From Heyndrickxia acidiproducens DSM 23148 (GTDB lineage: Bacteria > Bacillota > Bacilli > Bacillales > Bacillaceae_C), in contig NZ_KB894010.1 in NCBI RefSeq assembly GCF_000374345.1, positions 1 to 38,049 on the forward strand: a stretch of 38,049 nucleotides of DNA. The letters run 5' to 3'. Positions 1-7,024 of this stretch are shown here, piece by piece. Under the pieces are notes generated by a model that was not told the DNA's origin, did no database searches, and saw only the letters and a list, made by a program, of their open reading frames with translations. A program made the translations under genes and the position numbers. Position 1 is the first letter of the stretch; each line of letters opens with the position of its first letter.

Positions 1-263
1 GGTAAGACGATTCCCTTTCATTCCATGCACCCGTACCATTTACGCCTCCACATCCGGATAGCTTTTGGGCTTTGACTTGTTTGGCAGTCTTACCCTGTAA
101 GAGTACGCCTGATGGTATTCGTGTTCCTCGGGTCAGAATTTTGCCTCCAGCTTCCTTCAGATTCCACTTCACAATGGACACCCTTGCTCTTGGCTAATGG
201 TTGGTCGCTATCTACCCCCATAGCGGACTTTCGCCGCCTAGCGAATCGTCATGCGCGGCGCAC
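1..263 (-). mobile_element. Group IIC intron, 5' end (domain I), cut by the window edge
   Basis: Read on the minus strand, the segment begins with GTGCG at position 263, the consensus start of a group II intron. It then carries blocks I recognise from the domain I ribozyme core of bacterial class C introns such as the Oceanobacillus iheyensis intron: GCAAGGGTGTCC, GGAATCTGAAGGAAGC and GAGGAACACGAA, in the expected order. Only about 263 nt are inside the window, so the reverse transcriptase gene, domains V and VI and the 3' junction lie beyond position 1. The 5' exon is the T-tract of the terminator at 265-293, which is the insertion preference known for class C introns. The family call rests on remembered consensus blocks, not on a folded structure. 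Confidence 0.85.
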
Positions 264-264
264 C

Positions 265-293
265 AAAAAAATGCCCATCATGGATGAGCATTT
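265..293 (-). terminator. Intrinsic terminator of nrnB, target site of the group II intron
   Basis: An 11-bp stem (269-279 with 283-293, loop ATG) is followed on the minus strand by seven T residues. It lies about 30 nt behind the nrnB stop codon. The intron 5' splice site follows one base after the T-tract. Confidence 0.85.
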
Positions 294-324
294 CCGGACT
301 GCCGGTTGGATATCGCGATTCACA

Positions 325-1512
325 TCAGGACTGTTTATTTTGCCGATTGGTCTTCTCTAAATAGTTAAGGTACAGTTCATCTTGGACAAGCCAGGCTTGA
401 AACTGGCGCTTTACGAAACTTTCTGCTTCTTCAAAGGTGGAGAAGACAGGGGATTGTTTTAAGCCTGTTGATTCGATTATCCAGCCTTTCGGATCGCCCT
501 TATGGATAAAAATCGTATCGCCGCTGCGGTTTTGGTATAAGCAGCCTGATGCCTGTCCTTTCAAATTGGCACGGTTGTGGGCAAAATCGCGTCTTAACGG
601 TTCGGACTTGAAGGTTTCTTCTACATAGTGTTTAAACGCATCGGCTGTCATTATACAGCCTGATGCTTTTTGATGGCCGCCGCCATCGTATTTTCCGGCA
701 ATTTCAGATACATCGATATGATCATGAATCGTTCTGAAACTGATCCGTTTTTTCCCTACCATCAGAATGGCGATATAATCCAAATGGGGATATTCTTTCG
801 CCAGCTCATTCCCCAGTTCAGAATGGTTTGATTCGGCATGCACAACACCGGCATAATACCCGTCAATAACAGCCTGATAAACTTCCCGTTTTTTTCCGTT
901 AATATATCTCGATACCTTTTTTCCTTCAATATTTAAGATCTTTTCTTCCAATTCATCAAATTGGAATTCGTCGCTGCCACTCAGTTTATGTAAGAGGATC
1001 TCCTCAAATTCATCGATTGGATACAGATAAAAAAGATCGTTCAATTTTTTTGCCGCCAGATTTTGGTTCTTTTCCCATTCCCATGTATCCATCTGTCTGA
1101 CCAGTTCCACAAATTGGTCCAGCGCGCGGTTCGGTTTTATCCGGCCTGTTTCAGTGAGGTATTGATAAAATAACGAGGTAGCGCATGCCAGGTGACCGCC
1201 ATCTTCTTCCACTTGAACAGAAGCCCAGGAATATTGGTTTAAATGCAATGCGCTTTTATGATGGTCAAACAGTTTCACCTTGCCGCCTTTTTTTACATAT
1301 TCTTCAATCTTTTTTTCATTTTGTACATTGACAGACAGGTCTGTCATCCATAATACCTCTTCTTTATCTTCTTTTTTTAAAAAGTGTTCCACCTGCGGAT
1401 TAAAACCTCCAACAGAATTGTACTGGATTTCAATGTCCCTGCCAAAAGCCAGCCGCGCTAAGATGCCGCAGCCCAATCCGTCTAAATCATTATGCGTTAA
1501 CAATCGATACAT
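325..1512 (-). CDS. nrnB: NanoRNase NrnB (DHH/DHHA1 phosphoesterase, YngD-like)
   Basis: This is a DHH-family phosphodiesterase of 395 residues that matches B. subtilis NrnB (YngD) along its length. NrnB degrades very short RNA oligonucleotides, finishing mRNA turnover in the cytoplasm. Visible motifs are HNDLDG at residues 7-12, the DHH triad at 83-85 and the DHHA1 glycine motif GGGH at 277-280. All carry the metal- or nucleotide-binding residues expected of an active enzyme. The frame stays open to 1650, but the ATG at 1512 is chosen because GGAGG lies 8 nt upstream and the B. subtilis protein begins at the same point. The gene has its own terminator, into which a group II intron has inserted. 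It is transcribed divergently from the small gene at 1677. Confidence 0.9.
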   Translation of the reverse strand: MYRLLTHNDLDGLGCGILARLAFGRDIEIQYNSVGGFNPQVEHFLKKEDKEEVLWMTDLSVNVQNEKKIEEYVKKGGKVKLFDHHKSALHLNQYSWASVQVEEDGGHLACATSLFYQYLTETGRIKPNRALDQFVELVRQMDTWEWEKNQNLAAKKLNDLFYLYPIDEFEEILLHKLSGSDEFQFDELEEKILNIEGKKVSRYINGKKREVYQAVIDGYYAGVVHAESNHSELGNELAKEYPHLDYIAILMVGKKRISFRTIHDHIDVSEIAGKYDGGGHQKASGCIMTADAFKHYVEETFKSEPLRRDFAHNRANLKGQASGCLYQNRSGDTIFIHKGDPKGWIIESTGLKQSPVFSTFEEAESFVKRQFQAWLVQDELYLNYLEKTNRQNKQS

Positions 1513-1676
1513 GTATTTTTCCTCCGAACATAGGATTAACCATTCTGCCTGCATTTTATTCAATATAGCTTGTTTTCCCGCCTGAAGGATAAACTTCCAG
1601 CATGACCTGCGGCGGAATGATTCATAATAATATTGTTTCACATTCTGCAATTCATTTCAATTGAGGGGGCAGACGC

Positions 1677-1940
1677 ATGAACCGTCAAAAAAATGGAATG
1701 ATTTCTTCACTGGTTGCCGTTGGCGCAACCGGGATGGCCATCTATGGAATTTCCCGCGCAGTAAGAAACAGGCGGATAAAACAAATGATGCAATCAATGG
1801 GAAGCGCGATAACGGGCCAGGCAGTCAAGCAAATGGCGGTAAAGCCGATTCAAGGAATGATGAAACCGGTGCTGAAGGGTACAGGAATGCAAGTGCCGCA
1901 GTCTTCCCAATCCGGAAGTACAGCATCTGTGCAAAGTTAG
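1677..1940 (+). CDS. Small DUF3918-like hypothetical protein
   Basis: This 87-residue protein has a short hydrophobic stretch near the N-terminus (about residues 8-27), followed by a basic, methionine-rich and glutamine-rich body and a Ser/Gln tail. The general look, with a glycine-rich membrane-like start and then basic residues, resembles the DUF3918/YrzQ-type small proteins of Bacillaceae, but I recognise this only weakly. A purine-rich GAGGGGGC lies just upstream of the ATG. The gene is isolated: it is divergent from nrnB and convergent with rpiA, with a terminator right behind its stop. No function can be stated. Confidence 0.6.
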   Translation: MNRQKNGMISSLVAVGATGMAIYGISRAVRNRRIKQMMQSMGSAITGQAVKQMAVKPIQGMMKPVLKGTGMQVPQSSQSGSTASVQS

Positions 1941-1942
1941 CT

Positions 1943-1973
1943 AAAAGGAGATGGGTACTCCATCTCCTTTTTT
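1943..1973 (+). terminator. Terminator between the DUF3918-like gene and rpiA
   Basis: A perfect 12-bp stem (1943-1954 with 1960-1971, loop 1955-1959) ends in a T run on the plus strand. The minus side has four T residues, so it may also serve rpiA, whose stop codon overlaps the region. Confidence 0.85.
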
Positions 1974-1976
1974 GGC

Positions 1977-2654
1977 TTAACACAGCGGCTCTTTTTTTAA
2001 GATGCTGACATGTTGTTCATGCCCGATTACAGCCATGTCGGCAATTCCAAGGAACAGCCCGTGCTCGACAATTCCGCTGATGCTGTCCAGCCAAGCGCCG
2101 AGTGCCTGAATGTCGCCGGCATTTCCTGCTTTGATATCGAGAATATAATGCTTGCTGTCTGTTTCATATGGCCGCCCGTCTTTCAAGCGCAGAGTTGATT
2201 GAAGGCCTTTTCTTTCCAGTTCTTTCATAACCATCTTATACCCAAAAGGAATCACTTCCACCGGCAGCGGAAAAGCCCCGAGTTTTTTCACCAGTTTGCT
2301 TTCATCAGCAACCCAGATATTTCGCCCCGATGCTTTTGCCACCAGTTTTTCAAACAGCAGCGCACCCCCGCCGCCTTTTATTCCGTTTAAACCCGGATCA
2401 ATTTCATCCGCGCCGTCAATCGTCAAATCAATATGGTCTGCATCATTCAACGCAACCATCGGGATATGGCATGCCGCTGCCAGCTCTTTTGTAGCTTCAG
2501 AAGTCGGAATCCCTGTAATGCACAGACCGTTTTGAATACGTTCGCCGATTTTCTTAATTGTGAAATAAACGGTTGAACCGGTGCCAAGGCCGACTGTCAT
2601 TCCATCCTCGACAAAGTCCGCTGCTTTTTCACCAGCCAGTTTTTTCCCGTTCAT
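1977..2654 (-). CDS. rpiA: Ribose-5-phosphate isomerase A
   Basis: The enzyme interconverts ribose 5-phosphate and ribulose 5-phosphate in the non-oxidative pentose phosphate pathway. The 225-residue protein has the family length. It carries the phosphate loop GLGTGST at residues 22-28, the catalytic DGADE at 80-84 and KGGGG at 93-97. A GTG nine bases further upstream is in frame, but the ATG at 2654 has AGGTGG about 5-6 nt ahead and gives the usual MNGK-like start. It is followed by the convergent terminator at 1943-1973 and preceded, 58 nt away, by the C39-like gene on the same strand. Confidence 0.93.
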   Translation of the reverse strand: MNGKKLAGEKAADFVEDGMTVGLGTGSTVYFTIKKIGERIQNGLCITGIPTSEATKELAAACHIPMVALNDADHIDLTIDGADEIDPGLNGIKGGGGALLFEKLVAKASGRNIWVADESKLVKKLGAFPLPVEVIPFGYKMVMKELERKGLQSTLRLKDGRPYETDSKHYILDIKAGNAGDIQALGAWLDSISGIVEHGLFLGIADMAVIGHEQHVSILKKEPLC

Positions 2655-2712
2655 TTTTTCCACCTGCCTGCCATGGCCGTGTTACAGACCATTTTTTTCA
2701 TATTTCAAATCG

Positions 2713-3384
2713 TCACTGGATTACAATCGCCTGACTGCCCATTTGTTCCCAGGCCTTTATAAATTTCTCGCGGTCAAGCTGCTTATTCTTTGTACCATAT
2801 GGATCGTTCACAAAAATATGGTTTGTATCATATCCGGTTACAACAACGCTATGTTCGCTGTATGTAATTTTGATTTCTCCCTGAGGCGTGTCCCATTTTT
2901 GAAAGTTGGAAATTGGCCGGAAGCGGGTATTGACGATCACCCAGACAGGATGGCCCTCTGCAATATTTCGAATGACTTCCGAAAACGATTGGTTTGTTAA
3001 ATCCTTTACTTTACTGCCTGCATACTTTTTGGCCAGCTGATATACCGGCTTGTGGTACACGCCTAATCCCGGACCGTTCTCCATATCCCCGACAAACCCT
3101 TCATTCGGATTTCCATGCTGGCCGTTTTCATAGAGCAGCGGAACTCTTTTCACTTGACCAGCCAGCTCATTTTTTGTCACCCGATAGCCATTATCCTGCA
3201 GCAACATCGCGAGACTTGTGATTTCACAGCCATTATAAAGCCGTGGTTCGTCCATTTGATTAACGAGTGGAACATCCAGCAGTTTTTTCTCCGGAAGATC
3301 TGAGTGCACCTCATAAAAATTTATAGCCAACAATAAAATGATTAAAATCAATGCCGCCGCGATTAGGCGTGAAAGTTGTTTCAA
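2713..3384 (-). CDS. C39-family peptidase-like membrane-anchored protein (YvpB-like)
   Basis: The 223-residue protein has one N-terminal hydrophobic segment (about residues 6-22), consistent with a signal anchor, then an extracytoplasmic papain-like domain resembling peptidase C39 and YvpB proteins. Candidate catalytic residues are Cys53 in NGCEITSLAM, His178 in SEHSVVVTGY and Asp194 in FVNDPYG, in the order Cys-His-Asp typical of the fold. The substrate is unknown. The TTG at 3384 is chosen because GGGGTGAC lies 6 nt upstream and the membrane segment follows at once. The frame is open to an ATG at 3588, but that extension (a basic, Cys-containing stretch) looks unlike a protein N-terminus. 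Confidence 0.75.
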   Translation of the reverse strand: MKQLSRLIAAALILIILLLAINFYEVHSDLPEKKLLDVPLVNQMDEPRLYNGCEITSLAMLLQDNGYRVTKNELAGQVKRVPLLYENGQHGNPNEGFVGDMENGPGLGVYHKPVYQLAKKYAGSKVKDLTNQSFSEVIRNIAEGHPVWVIVNTRFRPISNFQKWDTPQGEIKITYSEHSVVVTGYDTNHIFVNDPYGTKNKQLDREKFIKAWEQMGSQAIVIQ

Positions 3385-3737
3385 CCGCCTGTCACCCCAT
3401 TTCCGGCTTTTTTCTGTAGAACGGCCAGAAGAACAGTGAAGAGCCCTGCACCGCCCAATATATACAGGATACCTTGTCACAGGCGGGTTTTTAGGCTGCA
3501 TCTTAAATCTGCAGCCATACGGAATATTGAACCCGGTACCAATGGGAATAAGTTCCTGCATCTCCAAAAATATAGATGTTCTCTTCAATCATTATATTAA
3601 TAAATGATTCATAACTCAACTTCTACACGAGAATAAATTTTAAAAAAGGTTTAAACCCTTAATAAGCAGGAAGATTAGTTGGTTGGGGAAAAAAGACTGA
3701 AATAGATAACCTTCAGAGTAAAAACGGAATTTCTATT
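3385..3737. other. Intergenic stretch with no clear gene
   Basis: The first 200 nt are the open in-frame extension upstream of the YvpB-like gene, which I do not think is translated. The rest is A+T-rich and holds a short GGTTT/AAACC palindrome near 3646-3660 that could weakly terminate the small gene at 3738. I see no RNA gene or operator in it. Confidence 0.4.
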
Positions 3738-3908
3738 TTAGCGGAAACCCATTTTTTCTGAGATGGAGCGGTGGTAAATCCTTTTTAAATCACCAAGCGG
3801 CAATTCATATAACTGGCGCTCGGCAATTTTGTAGATCCCTTCCTCTAAAAGTTTTTCAATATAATAATTTTTTCTTTCTTCTTTTGCTGTATATAAATAA
3901 GATTCCAT
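3738..3908 (-). CDS. Fur-regulated basic protein A (FbpA)-like small protein
   Basis: The 56-residue basic protein contains the pattern (R/K)xxYIxxLLxxGIYKxxxRQLYELxLxxLKxxY. I recognise this as the FbpA family (Fur_reg_FbpA), whose B. subtilis member of about 59 residues is part of the iron-sparing response with the FsrA small RNA. The start is the ATG at 3908, with AGGAGG 9 nt upstream; the frame is open to 3953 but that extension has no ribosome site. Unlike B. subtilis fbpAB, I find no GATAAT-type Fur box in the 170 nt upstream, so iron control is not shown. It is divergent from tnrA. The family call comes from one conserved block and is moderately sure. Confidence 0.65.
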   Translation of the reverse strand: MESYLYTAKEERKNYYIEKLLEEGIYKIAERQLYELPLGDLKRIYHRSISEKMGFR

Positions 3909-4086
3909 GTATAACAACCTCCTGTAAGCCCTTTCCAAAAACTCTTTACGCATTTACCCTTTCCCTATTATTTTAAACCTGGCGTCAGGAAATATTCGTT
4001 CTGCATGCAAGTATCCGGCAAAGGAATTTTTTTCGATCGAAACGCGTGAGAAAATCTTCCCTGGAAAAGTAAGTATCCGATTTCAT

Positions 4087-4103
4087 TGTAAGAAAACCTT
4101 ACA
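4087..4103 (+). promoter_or_regulatory. TnrA/GlnR box upstream of tnrA
   Basis: TGTAAGAAAACCTTACA matches the consensus TGTNAN7TNACA at every fixed position. Its centre lies about 50 nt upstream of the start predicted from the -10 TATATT at 4133-4138. That is the spacing at which TnrA activates, and B. subtilis tnrA activates itself from such a site. No good -35 element is present, as expected for activator-dependent promoters. Confidence 0.85.
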
Positions 4104-4132
4104 TAATTATGTACCTATTTAAGATTTTGTTG

Positions 4133-4138
4133 TATATT
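4133..4138 (+). promoter_or_regulatory. Predicted -10 element of tnrA
   Basis: TATATT gives a transcription start near 4145, about 25 nt before the GTG start codon. It lacks a recognisable -35 at 4110-4115, which fits activation from the TnrA box. Confidence 0.55.
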
Positions 4139-4170
4139 AATAAAAACACCTTACAAAGGGAGGGTACACG

Positions 4171-4491
4171 GTGGCATCAAATGAATCCTATCTGGAGAAA
4201 AAAGTGATATCAATCGGAACAGTTTGCGAATTGACAGGATTAAGTGAAAGAAGGATCCGCTATTACGAAGAAAGGAAATTGATTTTTCCGGAACGGTCGA
4301 ACAGAGGAATCCGAAAATATTCTTTTTCCGATGTCGAACGCCTGATGGATATTGCCAATAAGCGTGAAGAAGGCATCCAAACGTCTGAAATCCGCAAAGA
4401 ATACAATAAAGAAAAGAGATACAATGAGAAGTCTATGCGCGAGAAAGTCATTCGCGGCCAGTTAAACGCCTATTTCCACCAGAGAGATTAG
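4171..4491 (+). CDS. tnrA: Nitrogen regulator TnrA (MerR family)
   Basis: The 106-residue protein aligns with B. subtilis TnrA (110 residues) through the MerR-type helix-turn-helix (about residues 14-60), including [10 protein letters not shown] and KYSF, and the run [12 protein letters not shown]. TnrA activates and represses nitrogen-scavenging genes when glutamine is scarce and is held inactive by feedback-inhibited glutamine synthetase through its C-terminal tail. The tail ends [11 protein letters not shown], close to the TnrA ending, and lacks the longer C-terminal extension of GlnR. There is no glnA next to it, which also argues against GlnR. The start is GTG at 4171, with GGGAGGG 6 nt ahead. 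A TnrA box upstream implies autoregulation. Confidence 0.88.
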   Translation: MASNESYLEKKVISIGTVCELTGLSERRIRYYEERKLIFPERSNRGIRKYSFSDVERLMDIANKREEGIQTSEIRKEYNKEKRYNEKSMREKVIRGQLNAYFHQRD

Positions 4492-4520
4492 CATAAGCTG
4501 GAAAAAATCATGTTTATGCC

Positions 4521-4567
4521 AAAAAAATTCATACAAAGTGATACTCGGATGATGATCACTTTGTATG
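4521..4567 (-). terminator. Terminator of the deformylase gene
   Basis: A perfect 14-bp stem (4529-4542 with 4554-4567, 11-nt loop) is followed on the minus strand by seven T residues (4521-4527). It starts just behind the def stop codon. On the plus strand no T-tract follows, so it is a poor terminator for tnrA. Confidence 0.85.
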
Positions 4568-4573
4568 ATTCCA

Positions 4574-5155
4574 TTACTCATATAAACTTTTGATATCTGC
4601 ATTTGCGGGCAGTTTAAACGGATTCTCTTTATTTATATGGTCATAGAACATAATGCCGTTCAAATGATCGATCTCATGTTGGAATACGATTGCCGGAAAT
4701 CCTTTCAATTTAAGCAGGACTTCATTTCCATCCATGTCATATGCTCTAACCTTGATCCTTTCCTGGCGGGGGACAAAACCTTCAACTTTGCGATCCACGG
4801 AAAGGCAGCCTTCCCCCTGAGGAAGATAAATCATGGAAACTGAATGGCTGATGATTTTCGGGTTAAACAATGCGTATTCCAATTCCCCATTCTCATCGGC
4901 TATGTAGACCGCAAACATGCGCTTATTCAAGCCGATTTGGTTGGCTGATAAACCAACACCCGCACGCAAATGAAACTGATTTGCGGTTTCCGGATTCTGG
5001 CTGTTTTTTAAAAATTGCAGCATGCAGCGCAGCTCCGCCTTATCCTCTTCCTGCGGCGGCATAGGCACGTCATCAACAGCCCTTCTGAGAATTGGATTCC
5101 CTTCACGCACAATATCATCCATCGTAATCATATAATTTTCATTAAATTTGCTCAT
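4574..5155 (-). CDS. def: Peptide deformylase, Gram-positive (type 2) DefB-like
   Basis: The enzyme removes the formyl group from the initiator methionine of new proteins using a metal held by one Cys and two His. The protein resembles B. subtilis DefB (YkrB) and S. aureus Def, with the long insertion QNPETANQFHLR typical of type 2 enzymes. Motif 2 EGCLS is at residues 115-119 and motif 3 HEIDH at 160-164. Motif 1 reads GVGLSANQ at 66-73 where GxGLAAxQ is usual. The start is uncertain: ATG at 5155 has only a weak GAGTG upstream, while the ATG at 5131 (MITMDD) matches the DefB start but has no ribosome site. The frame is open to 5194. It is probably a second deformylase beside a housekeeping one elsewhere. 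Confidence 0.85.
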   Translation of the reverse strand: MSKFNENYMITMDDIVREGNPILRRAVDDVPMPPQEEDKAELRCMLQFLKNSQNPETANQFHLRAGVGLSANQIGLNKRMFAVYIADENGELEYALFNPKIISHSVSMIYLPQGEGCLSVDRKVEGFVPRQERIKVRAYDMDGNEVLLKLKGFPAIVFQHEIDHLNGIMFYDHINKENPFKLPANADIKSLYE

Positions 5156-5412
5156 AAGAAAGACACTCAACTTTCCTTCTATTCTATATTTCATTCCTTT
5201 TCATATTCCAGCCGTCAAGCTGTCCTGCCGGTTTAAAGCCGGAACCGGCAAACAGAATGAATGCTGTTTCTCCCGTATTCAAACACAATAACGGGAAATT
5301 TGGCTTCATTTTTTATCTTATCATAATGCCGCAAATAAATCTAAAGAGACGTCTGTTTTCCTGACAGGCTGCTTTCATGTTTACAAACGGAATGCCAGGT
5401 TCAGATGCGGAT

Positions 5413-6621
5413 TTACGCGGTATTCCCGGCTTTATCCTTTGACAGGATGACCAGGTACAAAAGAACGGAAATGGCAACCGAACCGGCAGCAGTCGTATAA
5501 ATCGCGGAATAGCCAAACAGATGCCCAATCTGGCCAAAAACCATTGCACCCAGCCCAATGCCCAAATCAAAAAATGAGAAGAAAGTGGCATTGGCCATCC
5601 CTTTACGGTTCCGCGGCGCTTTATCAATCGCCCATGCCTGCAATGCGGGCTGTACAGATCCGAATCCAAAGCCGTATAAAAAAGCTGCGGCAAACAAGGC
5701 CATTGTATTGGGCAGCCATGATAATAGCAGCATGGCCGCTATAATGAAAACAGCGGCGGGAATAAAAACAGCCTGATGCCCGTATTTGTCATACAGCCTG
5801 CCGGCAAAAGTCCTTGTCAGCATGAGAGCAAGCGCATAAATGAAAAAGTACCACTGTATTCCGGCGATATGTTTCTGGGCAGTATATAACGGCAAAAATG
5901 TTGCAATGCCGCCGAATGTGACGGAGATAAAAAATAACAGCAGCGCCGGTTGAAGCGCCGTTTTTTCATAAAAATCCATTTTCGCCGTTTCATTTGCTTC
6001 TGGCGCTGTCTCCACTTTTTGATAGCGGATTTTTTGGGCCAGTACAAATGCAGCCAGCCCGAGTGCGGAACAGATCAAAAACAGCTCCCTGAACGGAAGA
6101 AGGCTGGAAAGAGAAAGCCCCAGAGACGGCCCGAACGCCAATGCAAGGTTGCCGGATAAGCCAAAATAGCCCATTCCTTCCCCTCTTCTGTGCTGCGGTA
6201 TGAAGTCTGTCGCAATGGTACCGGATGCTGTTGTGGAATAGCCCCATCCGATGCCTTGAACGATGCGCATCAAAAACAGAAACAGAATTCCGGTCGCGAA
6301 CGCGTACGAGCCTATGGAAAGGACAAAAATGGCCAGCCCAAAAAGATAAACAAACTTTCTTCCCTTTGTCTCCAGGCTGTGACCGGCAAACGGCCTCAAC
6401 AGCAAAGCTGAAAATGTAAAGATTCCGACAACAAAACCGATCAGCTGGTCACTGCCGCCAAGATGTTCGACGAAAAGCGGAATGGTTGGCAATGTCATTT
6501 GAAAGCCGAGAAAAACAAAAAAATTTGCCAAGCAGATTAAAACAAAATCGCGGGTCCAAATTTTTTCTTTGCCGCCCGCATGCCGATTTGCTTGGCCAAA
6601 AGCCCCCGTTTCTTTCATCAT
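5413..6621 (-). CDS. MFS transporter, 12 membrane segments
   Basis: This 402-residue protein has about twelve hydrophobic helices and the conserved loop between helices 2 and 3, here RPFAGHSLETKGRKF, which marks the major facilitator superfamily. It is probably a drug or metabolite exporter of the YwoG/YfkF sort, but the substrate cannot be read from sequence. GGGGGG ends 3 nt before the first of two tandem ATG codons and 6 nt before the second, so either may be used. It stands alone: def is downstream on the same strand with over 250 nt between, and the Feo operon terminator is upstream. A gene-sized shadow frame exists over its 3' half and is not counted. Confidence 0.85.
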   Translation of the reverse strand: MMKETGAFGQANRHAGGKEKIWTRDFVLICLANFFVFLGFQMTLPTIPLFVEHLGGSDQLIGFVVGIFTFSALLLRPFAGHSLETKGRKFVYLFGLAIFVLSIGSYAFATGILFLFLMRIVQGIGWGYSTTASGTIATDFIPQHRRGEGMGYFGLSGNLALAFGPSLGLSLSSLLPFRELFLICSALGLAAFVLAQKIRYQKVETAPEANETAKMDFYEKTALQPALLLFFISVTFGGIATFLPLYTAQKHIAGIQWYFFIYALALMLTRTFAGRLYDKYGHQAVFIPAAVFIIAAMLLLSWLPNTMALFAAAFLYGFGFGSVQPALQAWAIDKAPRNRKGMANATFFSFFDLGIGLGAMVFGQIGHLFGYSAIYTTAAGSVAISVLLYLVILSKDKAGNTA

Positions 6622-6754
6622 ATTCCCCCCAGGGTGATTTTTTATTTGAGAAAAAGAAATTACTTTTTTATTTTACATGATAGTCATTCGCAATACGAAA
6701 TATTTGCATAAAAAATAACGGCCTTCCGGGCTTTAGCAAAGCCTGTAAAAATTC

Positions 6755-6787
6755 AAAAAAGCCTATTCGGAACGGAATAAGCTTTTT
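6755..6787 (-). terminator. Terminator of the feo operon
   Basis: A stem of 13 bp with one mismatch (arms 6756-6768 and 6775-6787) is followed by a T run on the minus strand. It lies 10 nt behind the last gene of the feo operon. The arms are A/T flanked on both sides, so it could act in both directions. Confidence 0.8.
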
Positions 6788-6796
6788 CTATTGTTT

Positions 6797-7006
6797 TTAA
6801 GAAATTTTTTCTTTTTTTACAAGCTGTGCTGTACGATCCGGATGCGTGGCGGCGTCTTCCGGCGTGTAACAGCAGTTTGCCCTGGCGCAGTTTTTTTTCA
6901 AAGCACAGGAGGCGCACTGCCCTTCCCTGCTTTTTTTGATCGCTCTTGTAAGCGTAAACGCTGCATATGCAAATATTCCAATTCCGAGTATGATACTGAA
7001 AAACAT
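6797..7006 (-). CDS. FeoB-associated Cys-rich membrane protein
   Basis: The 69-residue protein has one N-terminal membrane helix (about residues 2-20), a basic turn, and a cytosolic tail with Cys31, Cys34, Cys40, Cys45 and Cys46. This layout is that of the FeoB-associated Cys-rich membrane proteins found behind feoB in Firmicutes. The family is thought to help Fe(II) uptake, perhaps by handling iron or a cluster, but its function is not established. ATG at 7006 has AAGGAG about 8 nt upstream; an in-frame GTG at 7012 sits too close to that site. It follows feoB by 18 nt and must share its transcript. Confidence 0.85.
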   Translation of the reverse strand: MFFSIILGIGIFAYAAFTLTRAIKKSREGQCASCALKKNCARANCCYTPEDAATHPDRTAQLVKKEKIS

Positions 7007-7024
7007 GCCCACATCTCCTTCTTT

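Noticed and set aside
171..178. TnrA or Fur type sites in the left 300 nt
   Set aside because: The palindromes there are explained by intron secondary structure and the nrnB terminator.
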